Part shown: one piece after another, positions 6,262 to 14,764 of the stretch
Numbering within the stretch: the stretch's first letter is position 1
How the letters are laid out: each line of letters starts with the position of its first letter
Source: an uncultured Caulobacteraceae bacterium
GTDB taxonomy: Bacteria > Pseudomonadota > Alphaproteobacteria > Caulobacterales > TH1-2
Assembly (NCBI GenBank): GCA_937967425.1
Contig: CALBST010000217.1
Location: forward strand, 1 to 18,021
DNA length: 18,021 nt
Direction: 5' to 3'
Position numbers and translations under genes: made by a program
The notes under the pieces: generated by a model
What the model was told of the DNA's origin: nothing
What the model saw: only the letters and a program-made list of their open reading frames with translations
Database searches by the model: none

Positions 6262-9230
6262 CCGAGGGCTTGCTCCAAGAACGCTTCAAGTTCTTTGAGG
6301 TGTTTCGACATTTGGCCAGCGGCGGTGGAGGCGCTGGCTGGGCGGCCGGCGTAACGCGCGCGTTTGGCTTTGATGTCGAGTTTCTCGAGCGTGAGTTCGA
6401 GCCAAGGCTCAACGAACGTGTAGCCCCCCATGTTCTTCGGCTCTTCCTGCACCCACACCAATTCGGCGTTCGGAAAGCGCGCAAGTTCGCTCATCATCGA
6501 CTTCATCGGCCACGGATAGAGCTGCTCGAGACGAAGGATATAGATGTCGTTCAAACCGCGCTTCTCACGCTCTTCGAGAAGATCGTAATAGACCTTACCC
6601 GAGCAGATCAGCACGCGGCGGATTTCACTGTCGCCCTTGAGCAGAACCGTGGTGTTGCCGGTGTTGAGTTGCGCGTCATCCCACAGCACACGGTGAAAGG
6701 ACGTGCCCTCCGCCATTTCAGAAAGCGCGGAGACTGCTTTCTTGTGACGCAGCAGCGATTTCGGCGTGAATACGATCAGCGGCTTGCGGAAATCGCGATG
6801 CATCTGCCGGCGCAGCACGTGGAAATAATTCGCGGGCGTCGTGCAATTGACCACCTGCATGTTGTCTTCCGCGCATTGCTGCAGAAAGCGCTCCATGCGG
6901 GCGGAGCTATGCTCTGGGCCCTGCCCTTCGTAGCCGTGCGGCAACAGCATCACGAGGCCGGACATGCGCAGCCATTTGCGCTCACCGGACGAGATGAACT
7001 GATCGATCACGACTTGGGCGCCGTTCACGAAATCGCCGAACTGCGCCTCCCAGAGGGTCAGAGTTTTCGGGTCAGCGAGCGTGTAGCCGTACTCGAAGCC
7101 GAGGACGGCTTCTTCCGAAAGCAAGGAGTCGATGACTTCGTAATGCGCCTGACCCTGGCGAATATGATTCAGCGGCGTGTAGCGCTCTTCGGTTTGCTGA
7201 TCGACGAAGTGTGAGTGGCGCTGGCTGAAGGTGCCGCGGCACGAATCCTGGCCAGAGAGGCGGACGTTGAAGCCTTCGTCGAGCAGCGTGGCGAACGCCA
7301 AATGCTCCGCAAGCGCCCAATCGACGCCCTGACCTTCATCGATGGCCTTGCGGCGCGCTTCGACGACGCGCTGTACCGTCTTGTGCATGTCGAAGTCGCG
7401 CGGAAGTTCGGTGATGCGTTGGCCAAGCTCCCTCAGCCGATTGAGCGGGAACTCGGTTTTGCCGCGGCGGTCATCGTCTTCCGGCAGCGCGAAGCCGGCC
7501 CAATCGCCATCGAGCCAGTCGGCCTTGTTGACGCGATAGGATTTGCCGGCCTCAAATTCCTTATCGAGGAAGGCGTTGAAGTCGTTCTGCCACTCGTCGA
7601 GTTCGGCCTGGGTGACGACACCTTCCTTGAGCAGACGCTCAGCATAGAGCGCGAGCGTCGTCGGCTGGTCTTTGACGCGGCGATACATGATCGGCTGCGT
7701 CATCGTCGGGTCGTCGCCTTCGTTGTGGCCGTAGCGGCGATAGCAGAACATGTCGATGACGACGTCTTTGCCGAAGAGCTGGCGGTATTCGGTCGCGACC
7801 TTGGCGGCGTAGACGACGGCTTCAGGATCGTCGCCGTTCACATGGAAGATCGGCGCCTGCACCATCAGCGCAACGTCAGACGGGTATGGGCTGGAGCGCG
7901 AATAGTGCGGCGCCGTCGTGAAGCCGATCTGGTTGTTGATGATGAAGTGCATCGTCCCGCCGGTGCGGTAGCCGCGCAGGCCCGAGAGCGCGAAGCACTC
8001 GGCGACAACGCCCTGCCCCGCGAAGGCGGCGTCGCCATGGATGAGCAGCGGCATCACCCGCGCCCGTAGCTCGGCGAGCGCGACGCCCTCTTCCGTCCAG
8101 GTTGCGCGCTTGGCTTGCTTGGCGCGGGCTTTGCCGAGCACGACGGGATTGACGATTTCGAGGTGCGACGGGTTCGCGGTCAGCGAAAGGTGCACGTTGT
8201 TGCCGTCGAAGGCGCGATCGCTTGAGGCGCCCAAGTGATACTTGACGTCGCCGGAGCCGAGCACGTCATCCGGCGTGGCGGAGCCGCCCTGGAATTCATG
8301 GAAGATCGCCTGGTACGGCTTGCCCATCACGGCGGCGAGCACGTTCAGGCGGCCGCGGTGGGCCATGCCGAGAATGATTTCCTCGACGCCGAGCGCGCCG
8401 CCGCGTTTGATGATCTGTTCGAGCGCCGGGATCATTGCCTCGCCGCCATCGAGGCCGAAGCGTTTGGTGCCAGGGTGACGCTTGTGCACGAACTTCTCGA
8501 AGCTCTCGCCCTCGATCAGCTTCTTCAGGATCGAGCGCTTGCCTTCCGGCGTGAAGGCGATGGCTTTATCGGGCCCTTCGATGCGCTCTTGGATCCAGCT
8601 CTTCTCGGCCGGATCGGAGATGTGCATGAACTCGACGCCGACGGTCGCGCAGTAGGTGCGCTTCAGGATCGCCAGCATCTCGTTGACGGTCGCCATTTGC
8701 ATGCCGAGCACGCCATCGATGAAGATGGGCCGGTCCATGTCGTTCGGGCCGAAGCCGTGCGTCGAGGGATCGAGCTCCGGCGCCGGCGGACGCACTTCAA
8801 GACCGAGCGGATCGAGGTTCGCCGCAAGGTGGCCGCGCGTGCGATAGGCGCGGATCATCATCAGCGCGCGCACGCTGTCCCGGGCCGCGGATTGAACGTC
8901 TTGCGTCGAGGCGCCCGGCAGGCGCGCGGCGACCTTCTGTTCGAGCTTGGTGGCGAGCGCGCCCCAATTGCCATCGAGCAGCGCGGTGGTTTCGGTGGTC
9001 TGCGGACGCGCGATTTCCGGGCGGTACCAGGATGGCCCCCTCACCGCGGCGCGGACGGCGTCCGGATCGTCGCGGACGGCGTCGAAGAACGCGCGCCAGG
9101 AGGCATCTACGGAGTTTGGATCTTCCGCGTACTTGGCCGCCATTTCTTCCACGAATGTCGCGTTGGCGCCGTAGAGGAAGCTCGTTTCGAGCAAGGCTGT
9201 ATTGGAGAGGCTGCGGGCGTCATCCGCCAT
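6258..9230 (-). CDS. odhA: 2-oxoglutarate dehydrogenase E1 component
   Basis: The 990-aa thiamine-diphosphate enzyme decarboxylates 2-oxoglutarate and passes the succinyl group to the E2 lipoamide. The N-terminus has the OGDH-type FLYGANATFVEEMAAKY segment. HRGRLN (about 291-296), GDAAFAGQG (399-407, ThDP/Mg), NNQIGFTT (432-439) and RRYGHNEGDDP (498-508) follow. The pyrimidine domain has SGQDSCRGTFSQRHS and EGQGPEHSSARMERF. Length is normal. An upstream in-frame ATG at 9266 sits directly against the T-run of a terminator and has no ribosome site, so I chose the ATG at 9230 (MADDARSLSN), with AAAGG about 12 nt upstream. The stop overlaps the GFA start by 4 nt. Transcription may need read-through of the terminator or a promoter overlapping it. 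Confidence 0.97.
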   Translation of the reverse strand: MADDARSLSNTALLETSFLYGANATFVEEMAAKYAEDPNSVDASWRAFFDAVRDDPDAVRAAVRGPSWYRPEIARPQTTETTALLDGNWGALATKLEQKVAARLPGASTQDVQSAARDSVRALMMIRAYRTRGHLAANLDPLGLEVRPPAPELDPSTHGFGPNDMDRPIFIDGVLGMQMATVNEMLAILKRTYCATVGVEFMHISDPAEKSWIQERIEGPDKAIAFTPEGKRSILKKLIEGESFEKFVHKRHPGTKRFGLDGGEAMIPALEQIIKRGGALGVEEIILGMAHRGRLNVLAAVMGKPYQAIFHEFQGGSATPDDVLGSGDVKYHLGASSDRAFDGNNVHLSLTANPSHLEIVNPVVLGKARAKQAKRATWTEEGVALAELRARVMPLLIHGDAAFAGQGVVAECFALSGLRGYRTGGTMHFIINNQIGFTTAPHYSRSSPYPSDVALMVQAPIFHVNGDDPEAVVYAAKVATEYRQLFGKDVVIDMFCYRRYGHNEGDDPTMTQPIMYRRVKDQPTTLALYAERLLKEGVVTQAELDEWQNDFNAFLDKEFEAGKSYRVNKADWLDGDWAGFALPEDDDRRGKTEFPLNRLRELGQRITELPRDFDMHKTVQRVVEARRKAIDEGQGVDWALAEHLAFATLLDEGFNVRLSGQDSCRGTFSQRHSHFVDQQTEERYTPLNHIRQGQAHYEVIDSLLSEEAVLGFEYGYTLADPKTLTLWEAQFGDFVNGAQVVIDQFISSGERKWLRMSGLVMLLPHGYEGQGPEHSSARMERFLQQCAEDNMQVVNCTTPANYFHVLRRQMHRDFRKPLIVFTPKSLLRHKKAVSALSEMAEGTSFHRVLWDDAQLNTGNTTVLLKGDSEIRRVLICSGKVYYDLLEEREKRGLNDIYILRLEQLYPWPMKSMMSELARFPNAELVWVQEEPKNMGGYTFVEPWLELTLEKLDIKAKRARYAGRPASASTAAGQMSKHLKELEAFLEQALG

Positions 9231-9266
9231 GGAACGCTGACCTTTCGGAAACCGGGCAGAACCCAT

Positions 9267-9301
9267 AAAAAAATATAGGGCGCGCCGTCAGACGGCGCCC
9301 C
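9267..9301 (-). terminator. Intrinsic terminator between sucD and odhA
   Basis: On the minus strand GGGGCGCCG-TCTGA-CGGCGC(G)CCC forms a GC-rich hairpin with one bulged G (plus 9278-9301). TATATTTTTTT follows, with seven Ts at plus 9267-9273. It sits 58 nt after the sucD stop and only 36 nt before the chosen odhA start. It should end most sucCD transcripts. Its TATATT could also act as a -10 box for odhA. Confidence 0.85.
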
Positions 9302-9359
9302 TTCTAAAGTGCGTCGGTGAAGGATTGAAGGGCTGCGTTGGCGCAGGGCTGCCGGCTGA

Positions 9360-10244
9360 CTAGCCGTTGAGCAGTTCCGACATCGTGCGGCCGAGCGCGG
9401 CTGGGTGCGGCGCCACCTTGATGCCGGCTGCTTCGAGTGCCGCGATCTTGGAGGCCGCGTCGCCTTTACCGCCGGAAATGATCGCGCCGGCGTGGCCCAT
9501 ACGGCGACCTGGAGGCGCGGTGGCGCCGGCGATGAAACCGACAGTCGGCTTCCAGCGGCCCTTTTTGCGTTCGTCGGCAAGGAATTGCGCGGCGTCTTCT
9601 TCGGCCGAGCCGCCGATTTCGCCGATCATGATGATCGACTTGGTTTCAGGATCGCCGAGGAAAAGTTCGAGCACATCGATGAACTCGGTGCCCTTCACCG
9701 GATCGCCGCCGATGCCGACGGCGGTCGATTGGCCGAGGCCTTCGTTGGTGGTTTGGAACACGGCTTCGTAAGTCAGCGTGCCGGAGCGCGAGACGACGCC
9801 GACGCTGCCTTTCTTGAAGATTTGGCCCGGCATGATGCCGATCTTGCACTCATTCGGCGTGAGGATGCCGGGGCAGTTCGGGCCGAGCAGCTTCGATTTC
9901 GATTTATCGAGCTTGGCCTTTACGCGCACCATGTCGAGCACCGGAATGCCTTCGGTGATGCAGACGATGTAGGGAATCTCGGCCTCGATCGCTTCTTCGA
10001 TGGCGGCCGCCGCGCCTGGCGGCGGGACGTAAATCACCGTTGCGTCGGCCCCGGCTTTTTCCTTTGCCTCGGCGACGGTGTTGAAAACCGGCAGGCCAAG
10101 GTGCGTCTGACCGCCCTTCCCGGGGCTGACGCCGCCGGTCATCTTGGTGCCGTAGGCGATGGCTTGCTCAGAGTGGAAGGTGCCGTTCTTACCGGTGAAG
10201 CCCTGGCAGATGACGCGCGTGGAAGCGTTGACGAGAATGGACAA
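9360..10244 (-). CDS. sucD: Succinate-CoA ligase, alpha subunit
   Basis: The 294-aa alpha subunit pairs with SucC to convert succinyl-CoA to succinate with nucleotide triphosphate formation. The N-terminal CoA-binding Rossmann domain has [17 protein letters not shown] (about 13-29). [10 protein letters not shown] (121-130) and [12 protein letters not shown] (149-160) follow. The phosphorylated histidine is H251 in [10 protein letters not shown]. Length matches the family. The start is TTG: no ATG or GTG lies in frame near the conserved N-terminus ([12 protein letters not shown]), and GGGGG stands 5 nt before it. The start is 65 nt after the sucC stop in the same transcript. The intrinsic terminator follows it. 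Confidence 0.97.
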   Translation of the reverse strand: MSILVNASTRVICQGFTGKNGTFHSEQAIAYGTKMTGGVSPGKGGQTHLGLPVFNTVAEAKEKAGADATVIYVPPPGAAAAIEEAIEAEIPYIVCITEGIPVLDMVRVKAKLDKSKSKLLGPNCPGILTPNECKIGIMPGQIFKKGSVGVVSRSGTLTYEAVFQTTNEGLGQSTAVGIGGDPVKGTEFIDVLELFLGDPETKSIIMIGEIGGSAEEDAAQFLADERKKGRWKPTVGFIAGATAPPGRRMGHAGAIISGGKGDAASKIAALEAAGIKVAPHPAALGRTMSELLNG

Positions 10245-10309
10245 ATGGGCCCCCGGCCTTGGTGTTATTGACGTAAGAGCGCCGCGCGCCCTGGTTCAAA
10301 TTGCGTGCG

Positions 10310-11503
10310 TTAGCCCTTCACGGCCTTCACGATTTTCCGTGCAGCGTCTTCCAGGTCATCAGCGGCGATGACGTTCAGCCCGCTGTTGCGGATGATTTCC
10401 TTGCCTTCGTTGACGTTGGTGCCTTCGAGGCGAACCACGAGCGGCACTTGCAGCCCAACGGATTTGACCGCCGCGATCACGCCTTCGGCAATCACGTCGC
10501 AACGGGCGATACCGCCGAAAATGTTGACGAGAATACCCTTCACCGCCGGATCGGCGAGGATGATCTTGAACGCGGCTTCGACCTTGTTCTTGTCTGCGCC
10601 GCCGCCGACGTCGAGGAAGTTCGCCGGCTCGGCGCCGAAGAGCTTGATGATGTCCATCGTCGCCATCGCGAGACCGGCGCCGTTGACCAGGCAGCCGATT
10701 TCACCGTCGAGGGCGATGTAGGAGAGGTCATACTTCGAGGCTTCGATTTCGCGTTCGTCTTCCTCGCCAATGTCACGAAGATCGGCCCATTCCTTGTGGC
10801 GGAACGCGGCGTTGGGATCGAAGCTTACCTTCGCGTCGCCGCAAACCAGCTTGCCATCTTCCGTGACGATGAGCGGGTTGATCTCCAGAAGGCTCATGTC
10901 GCTCTTGGTGAAGGCTTCATAGAGCTTCTTGATCAGATCATCGCACTGCACGGCGAGATCGCCGCTGATGCCGAATGCGGCGGCGACCTTGGCGGTATCA
11001 GCCGCGGTGACGCCGACGAGCGGATCGATGCCGACGGTGGTGATTTTTTCCGGCGTGTCGTGGGCGACCTCTTCGATGTTCATGCCGCCGGCTTCCGACG
11101 CGACGAAGGCCACGCGGCCTTGTTCGCGGTCTACCAGCGCGGAGAGATAGAATTCCTTCGCGATCTTCACGCCTTCTTCGATGTAGATGCGCTTCACGAC
11201 GCGGCCGGCGTCGCCCGTCTGCAGCGTGACCAGCGTGTTGCCGAGCATTTGCGAGGCAAAGAGACCGACATCTTCCGGCTTGAAGGCGATGCGAACGCCG
11301 CCCTTCTCGCCCGCGGCGGCCTCCTTGAACTTGCCTTTGCCGCGGCCGCCGGCGTGGATCTGGCTCTTCACCGCCCAGACCGAGCCGCCGAGCTTGGCGG
11401 CGGCGTCGATCGCCTCTTCCGTGGTGAAGGCCGGGAAACCGCGCGGAACCGGGACGCCGAAGCTCTTGAGGACGGCTTTGCCTTGGTATTCGTGGATGTT
11501 CAT
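10310..11503 (-). CDS. sucC: Succinate-CoA ligase, beta subunit
   Basis: The 397-aa ATP-grasp subunit binds the nucleotide and succinate. The N-terminus [20 protein letters not shown] is typical. K46 and GGRGKGK (52-58) form the nucleotide site, E207-I-N-P is the metal-binding region, [11 protein letters not shown] (274-284) and [15 protein letters not shown] (327-341) are succinate/CoA-domain motifs. ATP or GTP preference cannot be judged by eye. The ATG is preceded by GGGGCC and begins 33 nt after the chrA stop. In many alphaproteobacteria mdh precedes sucC; here chrA does. A candidate promoter overlapping the chrA stop would let sucCD be expressed alone. Confidence 0.97.
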   Translation of the reverse strand: MNIHEYQGKAVLKSFGVPVPRGFPAFTTEEAIDAAAKLGGSVWAVKSQIHAGGRGKGKFKEAAAGEKGGVRIAFKPEDVGLFASQMLGNTLVTLQTGDAGRVVKRIYIEEGVKIAKEFYLSALVDREQGRVAFVASEAGGMNIEEVAHDTPEKITTVGIDPLVGVTAADTAKVAAAFGISGDLAVQCDDLIKKLYEAFTKSDMSLLEINPLIVTEDGKLVCGDAKVSFDPNAAFRHKEWADLRDIGEEDEREIEASKYDLSYIALDGEIGCLVNGAGLAMATMDIIKLFGAEPANFLDVGGGADKNKVEAAFKIILADPAVKGILVNIFGGIARCDVIAEGVIAAVKSVGLQVPLVVRLEGTNVNEGKEIIRNSGLNVIAADDLEDAARKIVKAVKG

Positions 11504-11535
11504 GGAGGCCCCAGTGGTTCGCGGATTCGGGTCGC

Positions 11536-11563
11536 TTTATAGGCCCGAAGCGTGCGCCGCCAA
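11536..11563 (-). promoter_or_regulatory. Candidate sigma70-type promoter for sucCD overlapping the chrA stop
   Basis: On the minus strand TTGGCG (plus 11558-11563) and TATAAA (plus 11536-11541) are separated by 16 nt. The TAA stop of chrA is part of the -10 box. The start point would be about 25 nt before the sucC ATG. The -10 matches five of six consensus bases, the -35 only its TTG core. It was found by eye. Confidence 0.4.
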
Positions 11564-12826
11564 CCCCGCGAGCGCGCAAACAGCCAGAACCAGCAGCAGA
11601 TTCGCCTTGAACCGGATGAGCGCGATGGCCGCCAGCACCGCCAGAGCGATCATCCACCAAATGCCGGACGTTAGGTCAGGCAATTGGGTGGGGCCGAAGG
11701 CAACCTGACGGGCAAAGAGAGCGTGGGCGGCGAAGAACAGCGCCAGCTTGGCGATGACGCCGAGCACGGCGGCTGTGATCGCGGCGAGCGCGCCGGTTGC
11801 GTGGCGGTTGCGTTCGAGGCGCTCGGCGTGCGGCGCGCCGGCGTAGATCCAGACAAAACTGGGCGCGAACGTGCACCAAAGCGCGATGGCGGCGCCCGCG
11901 AGCGCGAGCGTGAGCGAGCCCGCGTTCCAGCCCGCAAGGAAGCCGACGAACTCATTGACGAGGATGAGCGGCCCCGGCGTCGTTTCGGCGAGACCGAGGC
12001 CGTCGATCATCTGTTCGGGCGTGAGCCAGCCGCGCGCGGCGGCTTCGGCGGTGAGATAGGCGAGCAAAGCATAAGCGCCGCCGAAGGTGACGCAGGCGAG
12101 GATCGAGAACAGCAGCGCGAGTTGAAAGAGAACGTGATCCGTGCCGAGCGTGAGCGCGATCAACGCGGGCGGCGTAAGCCAGAGGACGAGCCAGAGGACT
12201 GCCTGACTCCCCGCCCCCTTGCGGGGCGGGGTTGGGGGTGGGGGGCGATCCGACACATCGGCGCTAACCGACCGCCCCCCCTCCCTACCCTCCCCCGCAA
12301 GGGGGGAGGGAAAGAGTATGCCGATCACTGCAGCAGCAACGATCACCAGCGGAAACGGCGCGCCGAGCACAAGCGCGATGAACGCGGCGATCGCGATCCA
12401 GAGTGCAATGCTGGCCTTCAGAGCGCGCTTGCCAACCTTGAACAGCGCTTCCGCGACCAGCGCGACGACGGCGCATTTGACGCCGTCGAATGCCGCGGCG
12501 GCGAGCGGAACCTCGCCATAATTCACATAGAGCCACGATAGCGCCAGCACGACGAGCGCGCCGGGTAGAACGAACATCCATCCTGCGATCAGCGCGCCGG
12601 CCCAGCCGCGCAGGCGCCAGCCGATATAGGTCGCGAGTTGCTGCGCCTCCGGGCCGGGAAGCAGCATGCAGAATGCGAGCATGTGCTGGAAGCGATCGTC
12701 GTCGATCCACTTGCGCTCATCGACGAAGACGCGATGCATCAGCGCAATCTGGCCGGCGGGTCCGCCGAAGCCTAGGCAGCCGATTTTCAGTGATTCGGCG
12801 AAGAGCGTGGAAAGAGAGGGGCTCAC
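11537..12826 (-). CDS. chrA: ChrA-type chromate efflux transporter with an in-frame repeat insertion
   Basis: The 429-aa CHR-family membrane protein consists of two homologous halves. The first half (about 1-172) has SLKIGCLGFGGPAGQIALM and LLPGPEAQQLATYIG; the second (about 210-429) has CVTFGGAYALLAYL and LAETTPGPLILVNEFVGF. These FGGP/FGGA and PGP motifs are the family signature. Characterised relatives export chromate, but many members have no tested substrate. Residues 173-207 (PSPLAGEGREGG...PPPPTPPRKGAG) are polar, Pro/Gly-rich and foreign to the family. They are encoded by a palindromic repeat lying between the halves, and the frame stays open across it. The start is GTG, 9 nt after the stop of the MFS gene and without a clear ribosome site, so it is likely coupled. 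Confidence 0.9.
   Translation of the reverse strand: MSPSLSTLFAESLKIGCLGFGGPAGQIALMHRVFVDERKWIDDDRFQHMLAFCMLLPGPEAQQLATYIGWRLRGWAGALIAGWMFVLPGALVVLALSWLYVNYGEVPLAAAAFDGVKCAVVALVAEALFKVGKRALKASIALWIAIAAFIALVLGAPFPLVIVAAAVIGILFPSPLAGEGREGGRSVSADVSDRPPPPTPPRKGAGSQAVLWLVLWLTPPALIALTLGTDHVLFQLALLFSILACVTFGGAYALLAYLTAEAAARGWLTPEQMIDGLGLAETTPGPLILVNEFVGFLAGWNAGSLTLALAGAAIALWCTFAPSFVWIYAGAPHAERLERNRHATGALAAITAAVLGVIAKLALFFAAHALFARQVAFGPTQLPDLTSGIWWMIALAVLAAIALIRFKANLLLVLAVCALAGLAAHASGL
12207..12310. repeat. G/C-run palindromic repeat inside chrA
   Basis: About 104 bp with arms of roughly 36 bases (12209-12246 and 12273-12310) that are imperfect reverse complements. Each arm has runs of C or G around a central TTGCGGGG/CCCCGCAA. 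The middle 12247-12272 is ordinary sequence. The composition differs sharply from the flanking chrA. It resembles the CCCTCCCC..GCAAGGGG type of dispersed intergenic palindrome common in alphaproteobacterial genomes, here translated as residues 173-207. Confidence 0.8.
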
Positions 12827-12835
12827 GCACGCGCG

Positions 12836-14116
12836 CTAGCCTGGATTGTTGCGCGCGACAATCGTGCCTTCGTCATCTTTGGACTCGTCATCCTCGCCAT
12901 AGGCGATTTCGCCGGCGGCGACCGAGGTGCCGAGTTGCGGCGCGAACTCTTCCTTGGTGACAGGGCCCCGGCGCGTGGAGCGGCGCCAGAACATGGCGAT
13001 CGCGACGAAAAGCGCGGCAGCGCCCGCAAACCAGAACATGCCGGCGACGTCGAACCAATCCACAAGCGGGCCCATCGTCAACGGACCGATGACCGAGCCC
13101 GCGGCCCAGACGAAAAGCAAACCCGCGGCTGATTGGGCAAGCTTGCCGGGCTCGGCGCGGTCGGCCATGTGCGCAACGGCGATGCCGTAGAAGCTGAGCG
13201 CGCCGGCGCCCCAGATGAAGAAGAGCAGCGACGCCGACCAGCTGAGCAACTGGCCGCTCCAAAGCGCAAGCGCGAACGACGCTGAAGCGGCAAGGCCCGC
13301 GAGAGCCGCGATCACGAGACGGCGATCCATGCGGTCCGACAGCCTGCCCGCCGGCCATTGCAACAGAAGCGAGCCCGTGAAGGCGGCGGAGTAAAACTCA
13401 GCCGCGGCGTTGGCGCCGTAGTGTTCGGCGGCATAGAGCGGCGCAAGCGCCAGCACGCCGCCGTTCACCAGACCCGCCCCAAAGCAGGCGATGACCGCGG
13501 CCGGCGCGATGGCGAATTGCTCCACCAGCGCGAGCGGCTGCGCCTTGGGTGGATCGGGCTGTTCGGCGGCGGTGAAGCAAAGCGGCACCATGGAAAGTGC
13601 TGCGAGCGCGGCGGCGATCATCCAGGGTTCCGCTTCGGCCGGAGCGTAACCGAAGGCAAGGAACGGCCCAAGTGCGAGAGCGCCTTTAGTGAGAACCATG
13701 TAGACGCTCATCACTTCGCCGCGCGCGTGCTTACCGATCGAGAAGCTGATCCAGCTTTCGACGGCGGCGAACATCAGCGCCACCGCCATGCCGGCGATCA
13801 TGCGGGCGACGCCCCACCACCAGATGTCGGTGCTGAAGTGAAGCGCAAGCGTGCTGGCGCAGAAGATGGCGGCGCAGCCGGCATAGACGCGGATGTGGCC
13901 GACGCGCGCGAACAGGAAGGTGGCGATCATCGCGCCCATCATGAAGCCGGCGGAGTAAGACGCGGCGACGAGACCGAGCGCGGTGCGCGAGTGCTCGACC
14001 GTGAAGGCGAGCGGAATACGCACGCCGAGCAACCCGCCCGCGAGTTGCAGGATTGTCACCGCTGCGATGAGTGCAGCGACGTTGCGCAGCAGGCCCGTCA
14101 TGAGACGAGCGTTCAT
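12836..14116 (-). CDS. MFS transporter (YcaD-like)
   Basis: The 426-aa protein has about twelve hydrophobic segments in two sets of six, split by a loop near residues 184-197 (AEQPDPPKAQP). The first half has AAVESWISFSIGKHARGEVMSVYM (117-140), which resembles the ESWL segment of YcaD-type major facilitator proteins. The second half has GRLSDRMDRR (257-266), the MFS motif-A pattern. A hydrophilic acidic tail (about 385-426, with GEDDESKDDEG) follows the last helix. Substrate and direction are unknown. It starts 44 nt after the DUF2306 gene and ends 9 nt before chrA, so the three are probably one unit. The ATG at 14116 lacks a clear ribosome site; the Met at residue 6 is an alternative. Confidence 0.88.
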   Translation of the reverse strand: MNARLMTGLLRNVAALIAAVTILQLAGGLLGVRIPLAFTVEHSRTALGLVAASYSAGFMMGAMIATFLFARVGHIRVYAGCAAIFCASTLALHFSTDIWWWGVARMIAGMAVALMFAAVESWISFSIGKHARGEVMSVYMVLTKGALALGPFLAFGYAPAEAEPWMIAAALAALSMVPLCFTAAEQPDPPKAQPLALVEQFAIAPAAVIACFGAGLVNGGVLALAPLYAAEHYGANAAAEFYSAAFTGSLLLQWPAGRLSDRMDRRLVIAALAGLAASASFALALWSGQLLSWSASLLFFIWGAGALSFYGIAVAHMADRAEPGKLAQSAAGLLFVWAAGSVIGPLTMGPLVDWFDVAGMFWFAGAAALFVAIAMFWRRSTRRGPVTKEEFAPQLGTSVAAGEIAYGEDDESKDDEGTIVARNNPG

Positions 14117-14160
14117 AAGCGGGTTCGCGCGCCGCTTGAACCAGCAAAAACGCCGCTCTG

Positions 14161-14688
14161 CTAGCCGAAGAAGGTCTCGAACATCAACCGGCCCGGAACG
14201 AAGCTAAACGCGCCTGCAATGATGAGGCCGCCAACGAACATGCCCGTCATAGCGCGGCGGTGAATTTCCACTTTGCGATTGCGGATGGCGTAGATGGCCA
14301 TGGGCAGCGCGATGATTGTCCAGCCGCTCAGCAGATGGATCAGCGACCAGTAACTGCCGTTAAGGCCGGTAATGAAGAGACTTGTGATCGCCGTCGTCCC
14401 CATCGCGACGACCCAACTCCAGCCGAGGACCTTATGCAGGCCCCTGCCCTTGGGACGGAAGAGGATGATGGTCCCGATCACGAGCGCCGTAAGAGCGGCG
14501 TAAACGTGCAAATGAACTGTCAGGGGCACGCGCGCCCAAAGCGACCAATCCGGCGCATGCAGCGAGATATCCCCAAGCCGGCCGGCGATGGCGGGATGAA
14601 ACGGGATCAGCGATGCGCCGATGATGCCGATCGCGATCAACGGTCCAGCCCAACGGCCAAAGCGCGGCGCAGTAACGGGTTGCGACAT
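14161..14688 (-). CDS. DUF2306 membrane protein
   Basis: The 175-aa integral membrane protein looks like DUF2306 and has four to five helices. Histidines recur at membrane boundaries: H59 and H61 (VHLHVYAALTALVIG), H85 (RGLHKVLGW), H118 (SLIHLLSGW) and H143 (VEIHRRAM). The pattern is typical of this family of unknown function, and heme or metal binding is a reasonable guess but not shown. The ATG at 14688 has GGAG about 10 nt upstream. It heads the minus-strand cluster with the MFS and chrA genes and is divergent from the LytTR pair, sharing a 76-bp control region with it. Confidence 0.82.
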   Translation of the reverse strand: MSQPVTAPRFGRWAGPLIAIGIIGASLIPFHPAIAGRLGDISLHAPDWSLWARVPLTVHLHVYAALTALVIGTIILFRPKGRGLHKVLGWSWVVAMGTTAITSLFITGLNGSYWSLIHLLSGWTIIALPMAIYAIRNRKVEIHRRAMTGMFVGGLIIAGAFSFVPGRLMFETFFG

Positions 14689-14720
14689 GGGTACTAATCT
14701 CCGCTCGAGTTCTGGTAGAG

Positions 14721-14760
14721 AGCCTGACCTACGGAGCCCGCGCTTGCAGCCTGACCGACG
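14721..14760 (+). promoter_or_regulatory. 13-bp direct repeat before the LytTR genes (candidate operator)
   Basis: agcctgacctacg (14721-14733) and agcctgaccgacg (14748-14760) match at 12 of 13 bases and start 27 bp apart. They lie in the 76-bp gap between DUF2306 and the first LytTR gene and end 4 nt before its ATG. LytTR regulators bind direct repeats, which makes autoregulation or control of both flanking genes plausible. The spacing is longer than the roughly 21-bp period known for AgrA-type sites. Confidence 0.4.
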
Positions 14761-14764
14761 TAAG

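Noticed and set aside
6174..7214. Plus-strand open frame of 346 codons opposite the 3' part of odhA
   Set aside because: Antisense to conserved E1 sequence; no motif and skewed composition.
9231..9266. Alternative longer odhA start at 9266
   Set aside because: The ATG directly abuts the terminator T-run and has no ribosome site; the added 12 residues are not part of the usual E1 N-terminus.
8235..9278. Plus-strand open frame of 347 codons opposite odhA
   Set aside because: Shadow of odhA; composition dominated by Arg, Ala, Asp and His, with no family features.
10301..11542. Plus-strand open frame of 413 codons opposite sucC
   Set aside because: Mirror of the sucC reading frame; no ribosome site or domain.
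13358..14164. Plus-strand open frame of 268 codons opposite the MFS gene
   Set aside because: Highly charged, repetitive Arg/Glu/His composition expected of the antisense of a hydrophobic membrane protein.
14621..14764. Upstream extension of the first LytTR protein
   Set aside because: It would overlap the divergent DUF2306 start, and the added residues are polar and Arg-rich, unlike a coding N-terminus.
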